Below are positions 37,640 to 45,417 of a DNA stretch of 64,000 nucleotides, piece after piece. Each line of letters opens with the position of its first letter. The first letter of the stretch is position 1. The notes under the pieces were generated by a model. It was not told the origin of the DNA and made no database searches. It saw only the letters and a program-made list of their open reading frames with translations. Origin of the DNA: an uncultured Phocaeicola sp. (GTDB lineage Bacteria > Bacteroidota > Bacteroidia > Bacteroidales > Bacteroidaceae); contig CALUGI010000009.1 in NCBI GenBank assembly GCA_944320135.1, positions 27,616 through 91,615 of the forward strand, read 5' to 3'. Made by a program: the position numbers and the translations under genes.

Positions 37640-38722
37640 TTATTCCAAATACAAATAATCGTAATGCACTAAAGGCTTTTGCCCGTGCTTTCCCTGCATC
37701 CGGCGCGCCTCGTCTGAATCGGTCCCCACACGCCCCACGCCTATCAGCGTGCCGTCTTCATCGGCAATGCGCACGATGTCGTCTTTCTCGAAATCGCCGA
37801 CCACCTCCGTCACGCCGATAGGAAGAATGCTCACCGCTTTGTCGCCCCGCACGATGTCCGCCGCTTTTCGATTCAGGCGCAACTCTCCTTTGGCGAAACC
37901 GCCGCTATGCGCTATCCATTTCTTCACGCTCGACACCGCTTCCTCCGAAGGGACAAAGCGCGTACAAACCGTCGTATCGGGCGATTCCATGAGGTCAATC
38001 AGGATATTGTCTTTCTTCCCGTTGGCAATGATGACGGTAATGCCCTCATCCGCCACTTTCCGGGCTATGGCAGTTTTGGTAAGCATTCCGCCCCGCCCGA
38101 AGCCCGACTTCTCGGTACGTATATAATCAGAGAGGTCTTTGCCGTGCTCCACCGTGCGAATCACTTCCGTGCCGGGTTCCGAGGGAGAACCGTTATAGAT
38201 GCCGTCAATGTTGCTCAGAATAACCAACGCCTGCATGTCAAGCATGGAAGCCACCAGCCCCGACAGTTCGTCGTTGTCGGTAAACATCAGTTCGGTAACG
38301 GAAATGGTATCGTTTTCGTTGACTATCGGAATCACCCCGTTGTCAAGCATCACCCTCATGCAGCTTCGCTGGTTCAGATAATGCCGGCGCGTGCCGAAAT
38401 TTTCTTTGGTGGTCAGCACCTGCCCTACGGCAATGCCGTGTTCGCGAAACAATTCATAATAACGGTTTATCAACTTTGCCTGCCCCACCGCAGAGAATAG
38501 CTGCCTCTGCTCCACACTGTCCAGCTTGTGCGTCTGCCTCAGTTCGCTCCGTCCGGAGGCCACGGCCCCCGAAGAAACCAGCACGATTTCTACCCCGTTC
38601 TTGTGAAGCTCCGCTACTTGGTCGACCAGCGCCGACATACGTGTCACATCCAAAGTCCCGTCTTTGCGGGTCAATACGTTGCTGCCGATTTTCACGGCAA
38701 TCCGACTAAACTGATATTTCAT
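37640..38722 (-). CDS. proB: Glutamate 5-kinase
   Basis: A 360-residue enzyme catalysing the first step of proline synthesis, ATP-dependent phosphorylation of glutamate. The N-terminal amino-acid kinase domain (VKIGSNVLT, VSSGAVASG, PIVNENDTISV, FGRGGMLTK) is followed by a C-terminal PUA domain (KGELRLNRKAADIVRGDKAV). The start at 38722 gives the family length. proA is often beside proB but is not here: neighbours are a sigma factor (convergent) and vanZ (divergent). Confidence 0.95.
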   Translation of the reverse strand: MKYQFSRIAVKIGSNVLTRKDGTLDVTRMSALVDQVAELHKNGVEIVLVSSGAVASGRSELRQTHKLDSVEQRQLFSAVGQAKLINRYYELFREHGIAVGQVLTTKENFGTRRHYLNQRSCMRVMLDNGVIPIVNENDTISVTELMFTDNDELSGLVASMLDMQALVILSNIDGIYNGSPSEPGTEVIRTVEHGKDLSDYIRTEKSGFGRGGMLTKTAIARKVADEGITVIIANGKKDNILIDLMESPDTTVCTRFVPSEEAVSSVKKWIAHSGGFAKGELRLNRKAADIVRGDKAVSILPIGVTEVVGDFEKDDIVRIADEDGTLIGVGRVGTDSDEARRMQGKHGQKPLVHYDYLYLE

Positions 38723-38745
38723 TTTGCTTTCCCATGATACACGGA

Positions 38746-38779
38746 CAAAGATACAATTTATTGCACAAATCCCGGCAAA
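38746..38779 (-). promoter_or_regulatory. proB promoter
   Basis: Minus-strand TTTG (38776-38779), 22-nt spacer, TATCTTTG (38746-38753). Confidence 0.6.
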
Positions 38780-38794
38780 TAATTTCTTTTTATC

Positions 38795-38880
38795 CTGCTC
38801 CGCCGGACTTTCTCCAAAAGCCGACGGACAGTGTCGGAAAAAACGGCGACGTTTTCCTGCAATCCGCTCCCGTTTTTTCC
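38795..38880. repeat. Intergenic 21-nt palindromic module array, copy E
   Basis: Four blocks start at 38795, 38813, 38834 and 38857 (18, 21, 23 and 24 nt). Cores are CCAAAAGCCGACGGACAGTG and GGAAAAAACGGCGACGTTTT. It lies between the divergent proB and vanZ promoters, ending 2 nt before the vanZ -7 element. Confidence 0.65.
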
Positions 38881-38881
38881 G

Positions 38882-38889
38882 TATATTTG
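38882..38889 (+). promoter_or_regulatory. vanZ promoter -7 element
   Basis: TATATTTG, 20 nt before the ATG; no -33 TTTG, and the upstream DNA is the repeat array. Confidence 0.55.
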
Positions 38890-38909
38890 CGCTGCAAATC
38901 AAAAAAGAC

Positions 38910-39311
38910 ATGTATCCCGTGCATTACTTGAAATCTTATCCCGTCTCTTTGCTGACAGTGGCTGCAATCTGCTACCTGTCATTCTTCACCCCTCCCCAAA
39001 CAGACATGAACGAAATCCCTTATTTCGACAAGATTGTCCATATCTGCATGTACGGAGGATTGTCTACGCTTCTCTGGGTGGAATATCTGTTCCGCCACCG
39101 CACCGTCAACCCGAAACACTTGATTGCCGGAGCTGCCGCCTGCCCTGTGCTGATGAGCGGATGTATCGAATTGCTCCAAGCCGCCTGCACAGAAAGCCGA
39201 AGCGGAGACTGGATGGACTTTGCCGCCAACTGCACGGGAGTGGCGCTGGCCTGCCTGCTGGGGCACTACGTATGGAGGCCTCTCATCCGAAAACGTTTTC
39301 AAAAGGAATAA
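38910..39311 (+). CDS. VanZ-like membrane protein
   Basis: A 133-residue inner-membrane protein with four predicted helices. The VanZ family signature is visible: FDKIVHICMYGGL in the first half, then SGCIELLQ and SRSGDWMDFAANCTGV in the second. VanZ is known for low-level teicoplanin resistance in enterococci, but most family members have no known role and no vancomycin genes are present here. The ATG at 38910 gives the normal length; longer frames cross the promoter and repeat. Confidence 0.85.
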   Translation: MYPVHYLKSYPVSLLTVAAICYLSFFTPPQTDMNEIPYFDKIVHICMYGGLSTLLWVEYLFRHRTVNPKHLIAGAAACPVLMSGCIELLQAACTESRSGDWMDFAANCTGVALACLLGHYVWRPLIRKRFQKE

Positions 39312-39323
39312 AGATAAAAAAGA

Positions 39324-39366
39324 CTCTCCCCGCAAAGCACGGCAGACCGTCGCAACGGGGAACTCT
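39324..39366 (-). terminator. Probable terminator of the second sigma-factor gene
   Basis: TCCCCG (39327-39332) pairs with CGGGGA (39356-39361), extended by weaker pairs; the minus strand continues into TCTTTTTTATC. The loop is long (23 nt). Confidence 0.5.
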
Positions 39367-39370
39367 GAAG

Positions 39371-39874
39371 TCATCTGAAATCTTTCAAGTCCTGCTTCAA
39401 CTTCTTGCGCGTAAAATGAATGCGGCTTTTCACCGTCCCTATAGGAAGATGAAGTTTCGATGCAATTTCACGATACTTGAATCCGGACACATACATGGCG
39501 AAGGGCACACGATACTCTTTCGGCAAAGCATTGACAGCTTTCCGTATCTCTTTCAAATCATAAGAGCCCTCCATAGAATCATCCGCCAAGTCGGCGCCTA
39601 AATTCAGAAAATACAGATTGTCCGTATAGTCCACATACGTCTGGTCGCGCATGATCTTCCTATAGTTGTTGATGAATATATTGCGCATAATCGCATAAAG
39701 CCACCCCTTGAAGTTGGTTTCAGCTACAAACTTTTCCTGATTGTCCAACGCTTTCAGTGATGTTTCCTGAAGAAGGTCGTTCGCATCGTCATTGTCTGCC
39801 GTAAGCCTGTAGGCAAAACGATGCAGTTCTGTCTGCATACCCAACAGATTCTGGGCAAAAGTAGCAGTTTCCAT
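39371..39874 (-). CDS. ECF-type RNA polymerase sigma factor
   Basis: A 167-residue sigma-70 family protein with region 2 (ELHRFAYRLTADNDDANDLL, FKGWLYAIMRNIFINNYRK) and region 4 (LPKEYRVPFAMYVSGFKYRE, LPIGTVKSRIHFTRKKL). It belongs to the short, single-gene ECF group common in Bacteroides, without a linked anti-sigma. The ATG at 39874 is preceded by AAAGGGATGACT; an ATG two codons upstream (39880) is the alternative. The upstream region carries an inverted repeat at 39895-39923. Confidence 0.9.
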   Translation of the reverse strand: METATFAQNLLGMQTELHRFAYRLTADNDDANDLLQETSLKALDNQEKFVAETNFKGWLYAIMRNIFINNYRKIMRDQTYVDYTDNLYFLNLGADLADDSMEGSYDLKEIRKAVNALPKEYRVPFAMYVSGFKYREIASKLHLPIGTVKSRIHFTRKKLKQDLKDFR

Positions 39875-39894
39875 AGTCATCCCTTTCTTTGAAT

Positions 39895-39923
39895 TAATAT
39901 TGCTGTTTGACGCCGCAATATTA
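39895..39923. promoter_or_regulatory. Inverted repeat upstream of the sigma-factor gene
   Basis: TAATATTGC (39895-39903) and GCAATATTA (39915-39923), perfect 9-bp arms with 11 nt between, 20 nt before the ATG. On the minus strand the outer arm reads TAATATTG, one base from the -7 consensus, so the site may be promoter and operator at once. Confidence 0.5.
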
Positions 39924-40042
39924 GTCCAAAAGACGGGACGCGAACTCATAAAAACCGACACGCGATGGGGTAAAAACTATCTGATGTACATTTTTACCCC
40001 CTATTTTGAGAGTTTTCAGGGGATGGCCGGGAAAAATCCGAA

Positions 40043-40513
40043 TCACCACATTTTATAAGGAAACGCCATTAGCATAGAATTGTAATACTTTCTTTGGCCT
40101 GTCACCTCTTTGCCGAGAAATGACGGACGCTCGTAAGGCTCGTCTTCCGCAGCCAGTTCCACTTCAGCCACCACGAGCCCTTCATTGTCGCCATAGAACT
40201 CATCCACCTCAAACGTATGCTTCCCGCACTTCACCAGATAGCGTGTCTTGTCAATCATTCCAGGCTTGCACAGCTTCATCAGTTCTTCCGCCTCTGCGAA
40301 AGGAATCTCATGTTCCCATTCATAACGGCTGACACCTGCCGCATCCGACGGGCCTTTTATCGTAAGAAAGCCTTTGCCGTCACGTATGCGGACACGTACC
40401 GTGCGCCCGCTTTCGTTGCAGATATATCCTTGGCGGATGGCATACTTTCCGAATGCCATCTCCTTATAAGAATTGTCTTTCACCAAGAATTTACGTTCTA
40501 TCTCTTGCGCCAT
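40043..40513 (-). CDS. CYTH domain protein (triphosphate tunnel metalloenzyme)
   Basis: A 156-residue cytosolic protein with the CYTH signature at the start, EIERKFLV (ExExK). Further lining residues are in RVRIRDGKGFLTIKGP, YEWEHEIP and EVDEFYGDNEGLVVAEVEL. Small bacterial CYTH enzymes hydrolyse inorganic triphosphate or related compounds in a beta-barrel tunnel; adenylate cyclase activity is less likely. It follows a 47-residue membrane protein gene by 10 nt. Confidence 0.9.
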   Translation of the reverse strand: MAQEIERKFLVKDNSYKEMAFGKYAIRQGYICNESGRTVRVRIRDGKGFLTIKGPSDAAGVSRYEWEHEIPFAEAEELMKLCKPGMIDKTRYLVKCGKHTFEVDEFYGDNEGLVVAEVELAAEDEPYERPSFLGKEVTGQRKYYNSMLMAFPYKMW

Positions 40514-40523
40514 AAGTCAGGAA

Positions 40524-40667
40524 TCAGGAGGCCAGCGCATAGCCTACAATCATCACTAACGCCAACAACAGCAGCACGAAACATATTGTCTTGAACAAAC
40601 GGTTCGCTCTTTCTTCCTCGCGCTTTTCCTGATTCCGCCGCTTGGCGATTCTATTGTCTTTTCCCAT
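40524..40667 (-). CDS. Small single-pass membrane protein (47 aa)
   Basis: A short frame, MGKDNRIAKRRNQEKREEER then ANRLFKTICFVLLLLALVMI and VGYALAS. It has a strongly basic cytosolic half of about 25 residues and one membrane helix near the C-terminus. The frame closes 10 nt before the CYTH gene start and is preceded by its own AT-rich leader, so the two are likely one transcript. I know no family name. Its charge layout (positive inside, short outside tail) suggests an N-in, C-out tail anchor. Confidence 0.65.
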   Translation of the reverse strand: MGKDNRIAKRRNQEKREEERANRLFKTICFVLLLLALVMIVGYALAS

Positions 40668-40766
40668 AGCTGTATGTGTTTTTAGATTTCAACGCTGCCA
40701 AATTATAACTTTCCGGCGAAAAAGACAAGCCGACAGCCCGTTTTCTTCGCATAAAGGCAAAAAGAA

Positions 40767-40797
40767 AGAGGTATGCCGCAACAAACAGCACACCTCT
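40767..40797 (-). terminator. efp terminator
   Basis: AGAGGTATGC (40767-40776) pairs with GCACACCTCT (40788-40797), one G-U; the minus strand continues TTCTTTTTGCC. Confidence 0.75.
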
Positions 40798-40817
40798 CAT
40801 CAGACAATTCAAAAAAA

Positions 40818-41384
40818 TCAAGCCTTTACTCGTCCGACATACGAACCGTCGCGAGTATCCACTTCAATCATTTCATCTGTGTTGATGAACAACGGGACAC
40901 GCACCGTAGCGCCGGTTTCTACCGTAGCCGGCTTGGTTGCGTTTGTTGCCGTATCGCCTTTCAATCCCGGTTCGGTGTAAGTCACCTTCAGCTGCACCTT
41001 TACAGGAAGTTCGGCATACAAAATCGTCTCCGTAGAAGCGTCGGAAACCACATCTACCACCATTTCTTCTTTCAGGAAGTCTACGCCCTCAATCTGTTCG
41101 CGGGAAATGGGCACCTGCTCAAAGGTTTCCTGATTCATGAAGATATAATCTTCACCTTCTTTATATAAGAACTGATAAGGACGGCGTTCCACACGCACGT
41201 CTTCCAGTTTTTCGCCGATATTGAAACGACGTTCCAACACGTATCCGTCAACTACGTCTTTCAGCTTCGTGCGCATGAAAGTGTTTCCCTTTCCCGGCTT
41301 CACGTGCAAGAAGTCAATGCAGAAATACAATTTGCCGTCCATACGGATGGCAGTTCCGATTTTAATGTCTTGAGCATTAATCAT
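40818..41384 (-). CDS. efp: Translation elongation factor P
   Basis: A 188-residue factor that lets ribosomes pass polyproline stretches. Three beta-barrel domains are present; the tip loop of domain I is KPGKGNTFMRTKL with lysine 32 at the site that is modified in many bacteria. No EpmA/EpmB or EarP gene is in the window. The C-terminal barrel has GATVRVPLFINTDEMIEVDT. It is divergent from rpmH and has its own promoter and terminator. Confidence 0.97.
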   Translation of the reverse strand: MINAQDIKIGTAIRMDGKLYFCIDFLHVKPGKGNTFMRTKLKDVVDGYVLERRFNIGEKLEDVRVERRPYQFLYKEGEDYIFMNQETFEQVPISREQIEGVDFLKEEMVVDVVSDASTETILYAELPVKVQLKVTYTEPGLKGDTATNATKPATVETGATVRVPLFINTDEMIEVDTRDGSYVGRVKA

Positions 41385-41443
41385 AACTATAACTCTTTAT
41401 TTATATGTAACTACGTAAACTGTTCCACTCCAAAATACGGGCG

Positions 41444-41475
41444 CAAAAATAATCTAAATCGCGAAAAAACGCAAA
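41444..41475 (-). promoter_or_regulatory. efp promoter
   Basis: Minus-strand TTTG (41472-41475), 20-nt spacer, TATTTTTG (41444-41451). Confidence 0.7.
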
Positions 41476-41501
41476 AGATTTGTGTAAAAATGACTTAGCT
41501 C

Positions 41502-41532
41502 TTTGATTATTTAAAAAAAGTCACTACTTTTG
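41502..41532 (+). promoter_or_regulatory. rpmH promoter
   Basis: TTTG (41502-41505), 19-nt spacer, TACTTTTG (41525-41532). Confidence 0.75.
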
Positions 41533-41575
41533 CAGCCCAAACGCTTGGAATAATAACATAAAATATATCGAAAAA

Positions 41576-41737
41576 ATGAAAAGAACCTACCAACCCTCTA
41601 ACAGAAAGAGAAGAAACAAACACGGATTCCGTGAGAGAATGTCTACCGCAAACGGTCGTCGAGTTTTGGCTGCGCGTCGTGCTAAAGGACGCAAGAAGCT
41701 GACCATTTCTGACGAATACAACGGTGTAAAGGCTTAA
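41576..41737 (+). CDS. rpmH: 50S ribosomal protein L34
   Basis: A 53-residue, very basic protein: [20 protein letters not shown] is the family N-terminus, followed by [20 protein letters not shown]. It is near the usual L34 size with a short acidic tail ([10 protein letters not shown]). Strong promoter upstream, rho-independent terminator downstream, so it is transcribed alone. The usual rpmH neighbours (rnpA, dnaA) are not here, as is common in Bacteroidota. Confidence 0.97.
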   Translation: MKRTYQPSNRKRRNKHGFRERMSTANGRRVLAARRAKGRKKLTISDEYNGVKA

Positions 41738-41760
41738 GCCTTTGAAGCTATCAAGAAGCG

Positions 41761-41794
41761 GCTGTCTCAAAATGAATTTGAGGCAGCTTTTTTT
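41761..41794 (+). terminator. rpmH terminator
   Basis: GCTGTCTCAAA (41761-41771) pairs with TTTGAGGCAGC (41777-41787), one G-U, then seven T. Confidence 0.88.
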
Positions 41795-41918
41795 ATATGC
41801 AAGATTGGCAGCCCCCATCTGCAAGACCTCCGCCTTCCGAAAAAAAACGGCGAAGGAACGCCGAAAGCCCGAAGCAAATATTTTATGCGCCGGCGATTAA
41901 AATCTGAATGAAAAACAA

Positions 41919-41926
41919 TATATTTG
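41919..41926 (+). promoter_or_regulatory. Promoter -7 element of the unknown lipoprotein gene
   Basis: TATATTTG, 27 nt before the chosen ATG. Upstream, 41838-41876 (GAAAAAAAACGGCGAAGGAA, GCCGAAAGCC) might be a much degraded member of the 21-nt module family. Confidence 0.5.
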
Positions 41927-41952
41927 TATGCAGAACCATAAAAATGCAAATC

Positions 41953-43239
41953 ATGAAAAAACTTTATTCTATTTTGGCCTGCTTGTGGGCAGCATCCTTC
42001 TGCCTGACAGCATGTTCCGATGAGGGAACAAAAGAAAGCGCAAGCACAAATCTCACTCCTGACGAGCATAAAGAAAAATTAGAAGACATCGGCCTGGCCG
42101 TTCTGTCGAAAGTCAAACCGGAAGACCACAAGACACTGCTCACGACCATAGACAAATTCATCGAGTACGTAGACAACAGCGATTTGGACCTCGAACGCAA
42201 CGAGGACGTACAAGCGGCAGTCAATCTGGCAAGGACAATGGGAGATATTTGCAGCTGCACCGATGCCGCAAAGCTGATGGCATTCGCACGGTCGGGCAAC
42301 AACGACTTATACACCGCCGCCCAATATGCAAAAGTCTATACTTACAATAACAATAACGGGACATGGACTTCCGCTCCTGCCTCTGACAACACATTGGAGT
42401 TCCGTTTCCCTGTCAATAACCAGCAAGCCGTTCTCAAAGCGACCGCATCGGGAAACGAAACTTTGGTAGACTTGTTTGACGACGAAGACGGAATACACTA
42501 TCAGGCACTGATTCCAGAAAAAGCGACAGCCTCGTTCACGCTGGACGGACAGGCGTTGGGCGATGCTGCCGTAACCGTTGCCGTCAACAATGAAAGCAGA
42601 ACAGCTGATGTGGCTTGCACATTCAATGCAAACGGCTATGAGTTCAACGCAAATGTACACGCCGACAAGTCAAATGCCACAGCAAACTTTTCCACTGTGA
42701 TAAAAGGAGAGACGCTGCTGACCGCCACTGCAAACATCTCAGGCAACAATATGACCGATGAAGGACAGATTAACGGAACCGTCAACGGAACATACGATGC
42801 AGAAGAAATGTTCAACGGAGCCGATGTGGAAATACTCGTAAACAATGAAGCGCGCATCATCGCTTCCTGCTCTAACGTAAACAACTTTATAAAGCTGATA
42901 GACAAGCTGGAAGATGAATATTCATGGGAGGAGCAAACAGAACAGGAATACAATGACAAACTGGCCGATGCATACAACCAATACAACAAGGCAGAGCTTT
43001 ATTATACGGATGGAGACAATGTAATCGCCAGAATAACCATGCAAAGCTATATGGAAGAAAATCCCTATTATTCAGAAGAAACTTATTATGACATTGAACC
43101 GGTCATTACATTCGTTTCCGACAATTCATCGTTCAGCATCGAAAGCTATTTCGATGACATCAGCTTCAATGACTTGATTACAAGCGCAGAAGATTTGGGA
43201 GAAGCCTACGAAGACTACCTGCAATATCTATTGAAATAA
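41953..43239 (+). CDS. Lipoprotein of unknown function
   Basis: A 428-residue lipoprotein with signal ending LTAC. It begins with a helical region (residues 30-120, HKEKLEDIGLAVLSKVKPED, ECxx-poor, with CSC in GDICSCTDAAK), continues with a repetitive beta region (about 130-290; alternating AxFxANG-type strands such as ADVACTFNANGYEFNANVHA) and closes with an acidic, Tyr-rich helical end (EDEYSWEEQTEQEYNDKLAD). The beta part may be a solvent-exposed repeat. No family recognised. The start at 41953 is chosen for the signal peptide; an ATG at 41944 is the alternative. A hairpin follows the stop, so it may be independent of the receptor downstream. Confidence 0.75.
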   Translation: MKKLYSILACLWAASFCLTACSDEGTKESASTNLTPDEHKEKLEDIGLAVLSKVKPEDHKTLLTTIDKFIEYVDNSDLDLERNEDVQAAVNLARTMGDICSCTDAAKLMAFARSGNNDLYTAAQYAKVYTYNNNNGTWTSAPASDNTLEFRFPVNNQQAVLKATASGNETLVDLFDDEDGIHYQALIPEKATASFTLDGQALGDAAVTVAVNNESRTADVACTFNANGYEFNANVHADKSNATANFSTVIKGETLLTATANISGNNMTDEGQINGTVNGTYDAEEMFNGADVEILVNNEARIIASCSNVNNFIKLIDKLEDEYSWEEQTEQEYNDKLADAYNQYNKAELYYTDGDNVIARITMQSYMEENPYYSEETYYDIEPVITFVSDNSSFSIESYFDDISFNDLITSAEDLGEAYEDYLQYLLK

Positions 43240-43259
43240 ATTCTCAGACTGCCAATATA

Positions 43260-43291
43260 CAAGACACAGGCCGTAAAAGTTCTGTGTCTTG
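43260..43291 (+). terminator. Terminator-like hairpin after the lipoprotein gene
   Basis: Perfect 10-bp stem CAAGACACAG (43260-43269) with CTGTGTCTTG (43282-43291), 12-nt loop; only a mixed TGCTTCTAT follows. Confidence 0.55.
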
Positions 43292-43331
43292 TGCTTCTAT
43301 ACACAAAACCTGATCCAAGCCAATACTAAAC

Positions 43332-45413
43332 ATGGCAAAATTTGTCTTTGCACTGCTGCTGACGCTACTCCCTCACCCATTGCTTAAAGCGCAAAATCCT
43401 GACTCCATTTTCCTGAAGAAAGACACGGTTTACCAACTTGAACTGCAAGAAGTGGAAGTGTCTGCCCACCAATCCGGACAAATAATGTCAGGAAACATGT
43501 CAGGACGAATCAGCCTAAAGGCAAATCAACTGCAGTCTCTCCCCCGGTTCCTGGGCACAACAGACATTCTGAAAACAATTCAACTCACTCCCGGCATCCA
43601 AACAAGTGGAGAACTAAATGCCGGACTATACATCAGAGGATGCGAATCGGGACATAACCAAATCATGTTCAATGATGTCCCGATATATAATCCTATGCAC
43701 ATGCTGGGATTCTTTTCTATATTCAACAACGAGCATCTCTCGGAAGGAAGCGTATACAAATCATACATCTCCCCCCAATACGGAGGCAGACTTTCGGGAA
43801 CAGTCAACATAACAAGCAAATCTGAACTCGTTGACCGCACGTCTGTCAACGGCAATATCGGAGCAATCGCATCGCAAGCGACTTTGCAAGTGCCGCTTGG
43901 CAGGAAAAGCAGCTTCTATCTTTCAGGAAGAGGCACTTATATCAACCTGCTTCTCGGACTAATAAGCCTTGACGATGATGACATCAAGCCACGATACGGC
44001 TTCCAAGACTACAATTTTACATATATTGCCAAGCCCACCGGGAAAAGCAAACTTTTGCTAAACGCATACTTCGGAAAAGACGACTTCTCTGTCGAAGAAT
44101 ATTATTACCAAGCCAACGGAGGCTTGTCATGGCAGAATGCCGCCGTTTCTCTGCAATGGGAGCAACAAACGAGCAATTCAAGCCGCATGAAACATACGGC
44201 CTACCATTCATACTACAACAACGAACTGAAAGCCAACCTGTCAGGAAGCCTAATCCGATTTCCTTCCAGAATACAGGATTTCGGATATAAGGGAGAATAC
44301 AGGTTCCGAACAGGGCATACCTACTGGCTGGCCGGAGTCGATTACGTGCATCATCATGTTAGCCCGCAACACCCTTATACGGAGAATCTGTTCACCGCCT
44401 CAGAAAGTGAGAAGCCTAAAAAAATAATCACGCACGAATATGGCGCCTATGCACAAGGCGCCTTTACTCTCAACGAACGAATCAGCGCACATGCAGGACT
44501 CAGATACAGCGGAAATCTGCAATCGGGAAGCCGCACCTTCTATCATGGAATAGAGCCCAGACTGTCTGTCGAATACGAATGGAGGCGCAACCGCAAGTTC
44601 GTATTTGCCTATACGCTGCAACGCCAATATATGAATCAGGTTGTCGTTTCCGGCATCGGATTCCCTACCGACTTCTGGCTTCCCGCCTCACGGAACGTTC
44701 CCGCACAAAAAGCGCACAGTTTGTCTTTAGGCTATTTCCAGTCGTTCCATGAAAACGATTACGAGTTCAGCATCGAAGGATACTTCAAAAAACTGTATAA
44801 CCAGCTTGAATTCAACGGAGAACTGTTCGATATGGTAAACCAGGCTTACCGCATCGACGAGCATCTCTATCAAGGCAGGGGAACGACATTCGGAATTGAA
44901 TTCATGCTCAAGAAAAATGCAGGACGCTTCAACGGATGGATAAGCTATACGCTGGGAAATTCTACACGACAATTCCCCGACATTGACAACGGGCGTGCAT
45001 TTGCCGCAAAGAACGACAGAAGACACAACCTTTCAGCCGTATGCAACTGCAAGCTGAATGACAAGTGGGAACTGTCCGGCATATTCGTTTATGCAACAGG
45101 AAATGCATTCACCATGCCGACAGCCCTCTATCTGATAGGAGAAAACGCACTTAACGAATACGGCCCGCACAATGGAGCGCGTATGCCCGCTTACCACCGG
45201 ATGGACTTGTCGGCCAATTACTGGCTCCGGCGGGACAGCAAAAGAGAAAGCATGATCAATTTTTCCCTCTACAACGCATACGGACGACAAAATCCGATTT
45301 ATCTATCCGTTGGAGTGGAAGCAGACAAAGACAAAGGCGCGGTTCGAATTTCCCCCAAGGGACAAAGCCTGTATTCTTTCGTGCCGTCAATCAGTTATTC
45401 ATTCAAATTCTGA
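43332..45413 (+). CDS. TonB-dependent outer membrane receptor
   Basis: A 693-residue outer-membrane receptor: signal peptide ending LLKAQ, the TonB-box-like segment YQLELQEVEVSA, a plug domain (about 45-165; LGTTDILKTIQLTPGIQTSG, GLYIRGCESGHNQIMFNDVP) and a 22-strand-type barrel ending SYSFKF. It lacks the carboxypeptidase-like domain of SusC proteins. It is followed after 4 nt by a DUF4249 lipoprotein, a common pairing in Bacteroidota thought to import a small ligand. No clear promoter was found between it and the upstream hairpin. Confidence 0.92.
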   Translation: MAKFVFALLLTLLPHPLLKAQNPDSIFLKKDTVYQLELQEVEVSAHQSGQIMSGNMSGRISLKANQLQSLPRFLGTTDILKTIQLTPGIQTSGELNAGLYIRGCESGHNQIMFNDVPIYNPMHMLGFFSIFNNEHLSEGSVYKSYISPQYGGRLSGTVNITSKSELVDRTSVNGNIGAIASQATLQVPLGRKSSFYLSGRGTYINLLLGLISLDDDDIKPRYGFQDYNFTYIAKPTGKSKLLLNAYFGKDDFSVEEYYYQANGGLSWQNAAVSLQWEQQTSNSSRMKHTAYHSYYNNELKANLSGSLIRFPSRIQDFGYKGEYRFRTGHTYWLAGVDYVHHHVSPQHPYTENLFTASESEKPKKIITHEYGAYAQGAFTLNERISAHAGLRYSGNLQSGSRTFYHGIEPRLSVEYEWRRNRKFVFAYTLQRQYMNQVVVSGIGFPTDFWLPASRNVPAQKAHSLSLGYFQSFHENDYEFSIEGYFKKLYNQLEFNGELFDMVNQAYRIDEHLYQGRGTTFGIEFMLKKNAGRFNGWISYTLGNSTRQFPDIDNGRAFAAKNDRRHNLSAVCNCKLNDKWELSGIFVYATGNAFTMPTALYLIGENALNEYGPHNGARMPAYHRMDLSANYWLRRDSKRESMINFSLYNAYGRQNPIYLSVGVEADKDKGAVRISPKGQSLYSFVPSISYSFKF

Positions 45414-45417
45414 AACG

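Noticed and set aside
38910-39311. Glycopeptide resistance determinant
   Set aside because: VanZ-like proteins are common housekeeping-type genes in Bacteroidota; no vanHAX, vanS or vanR is present.
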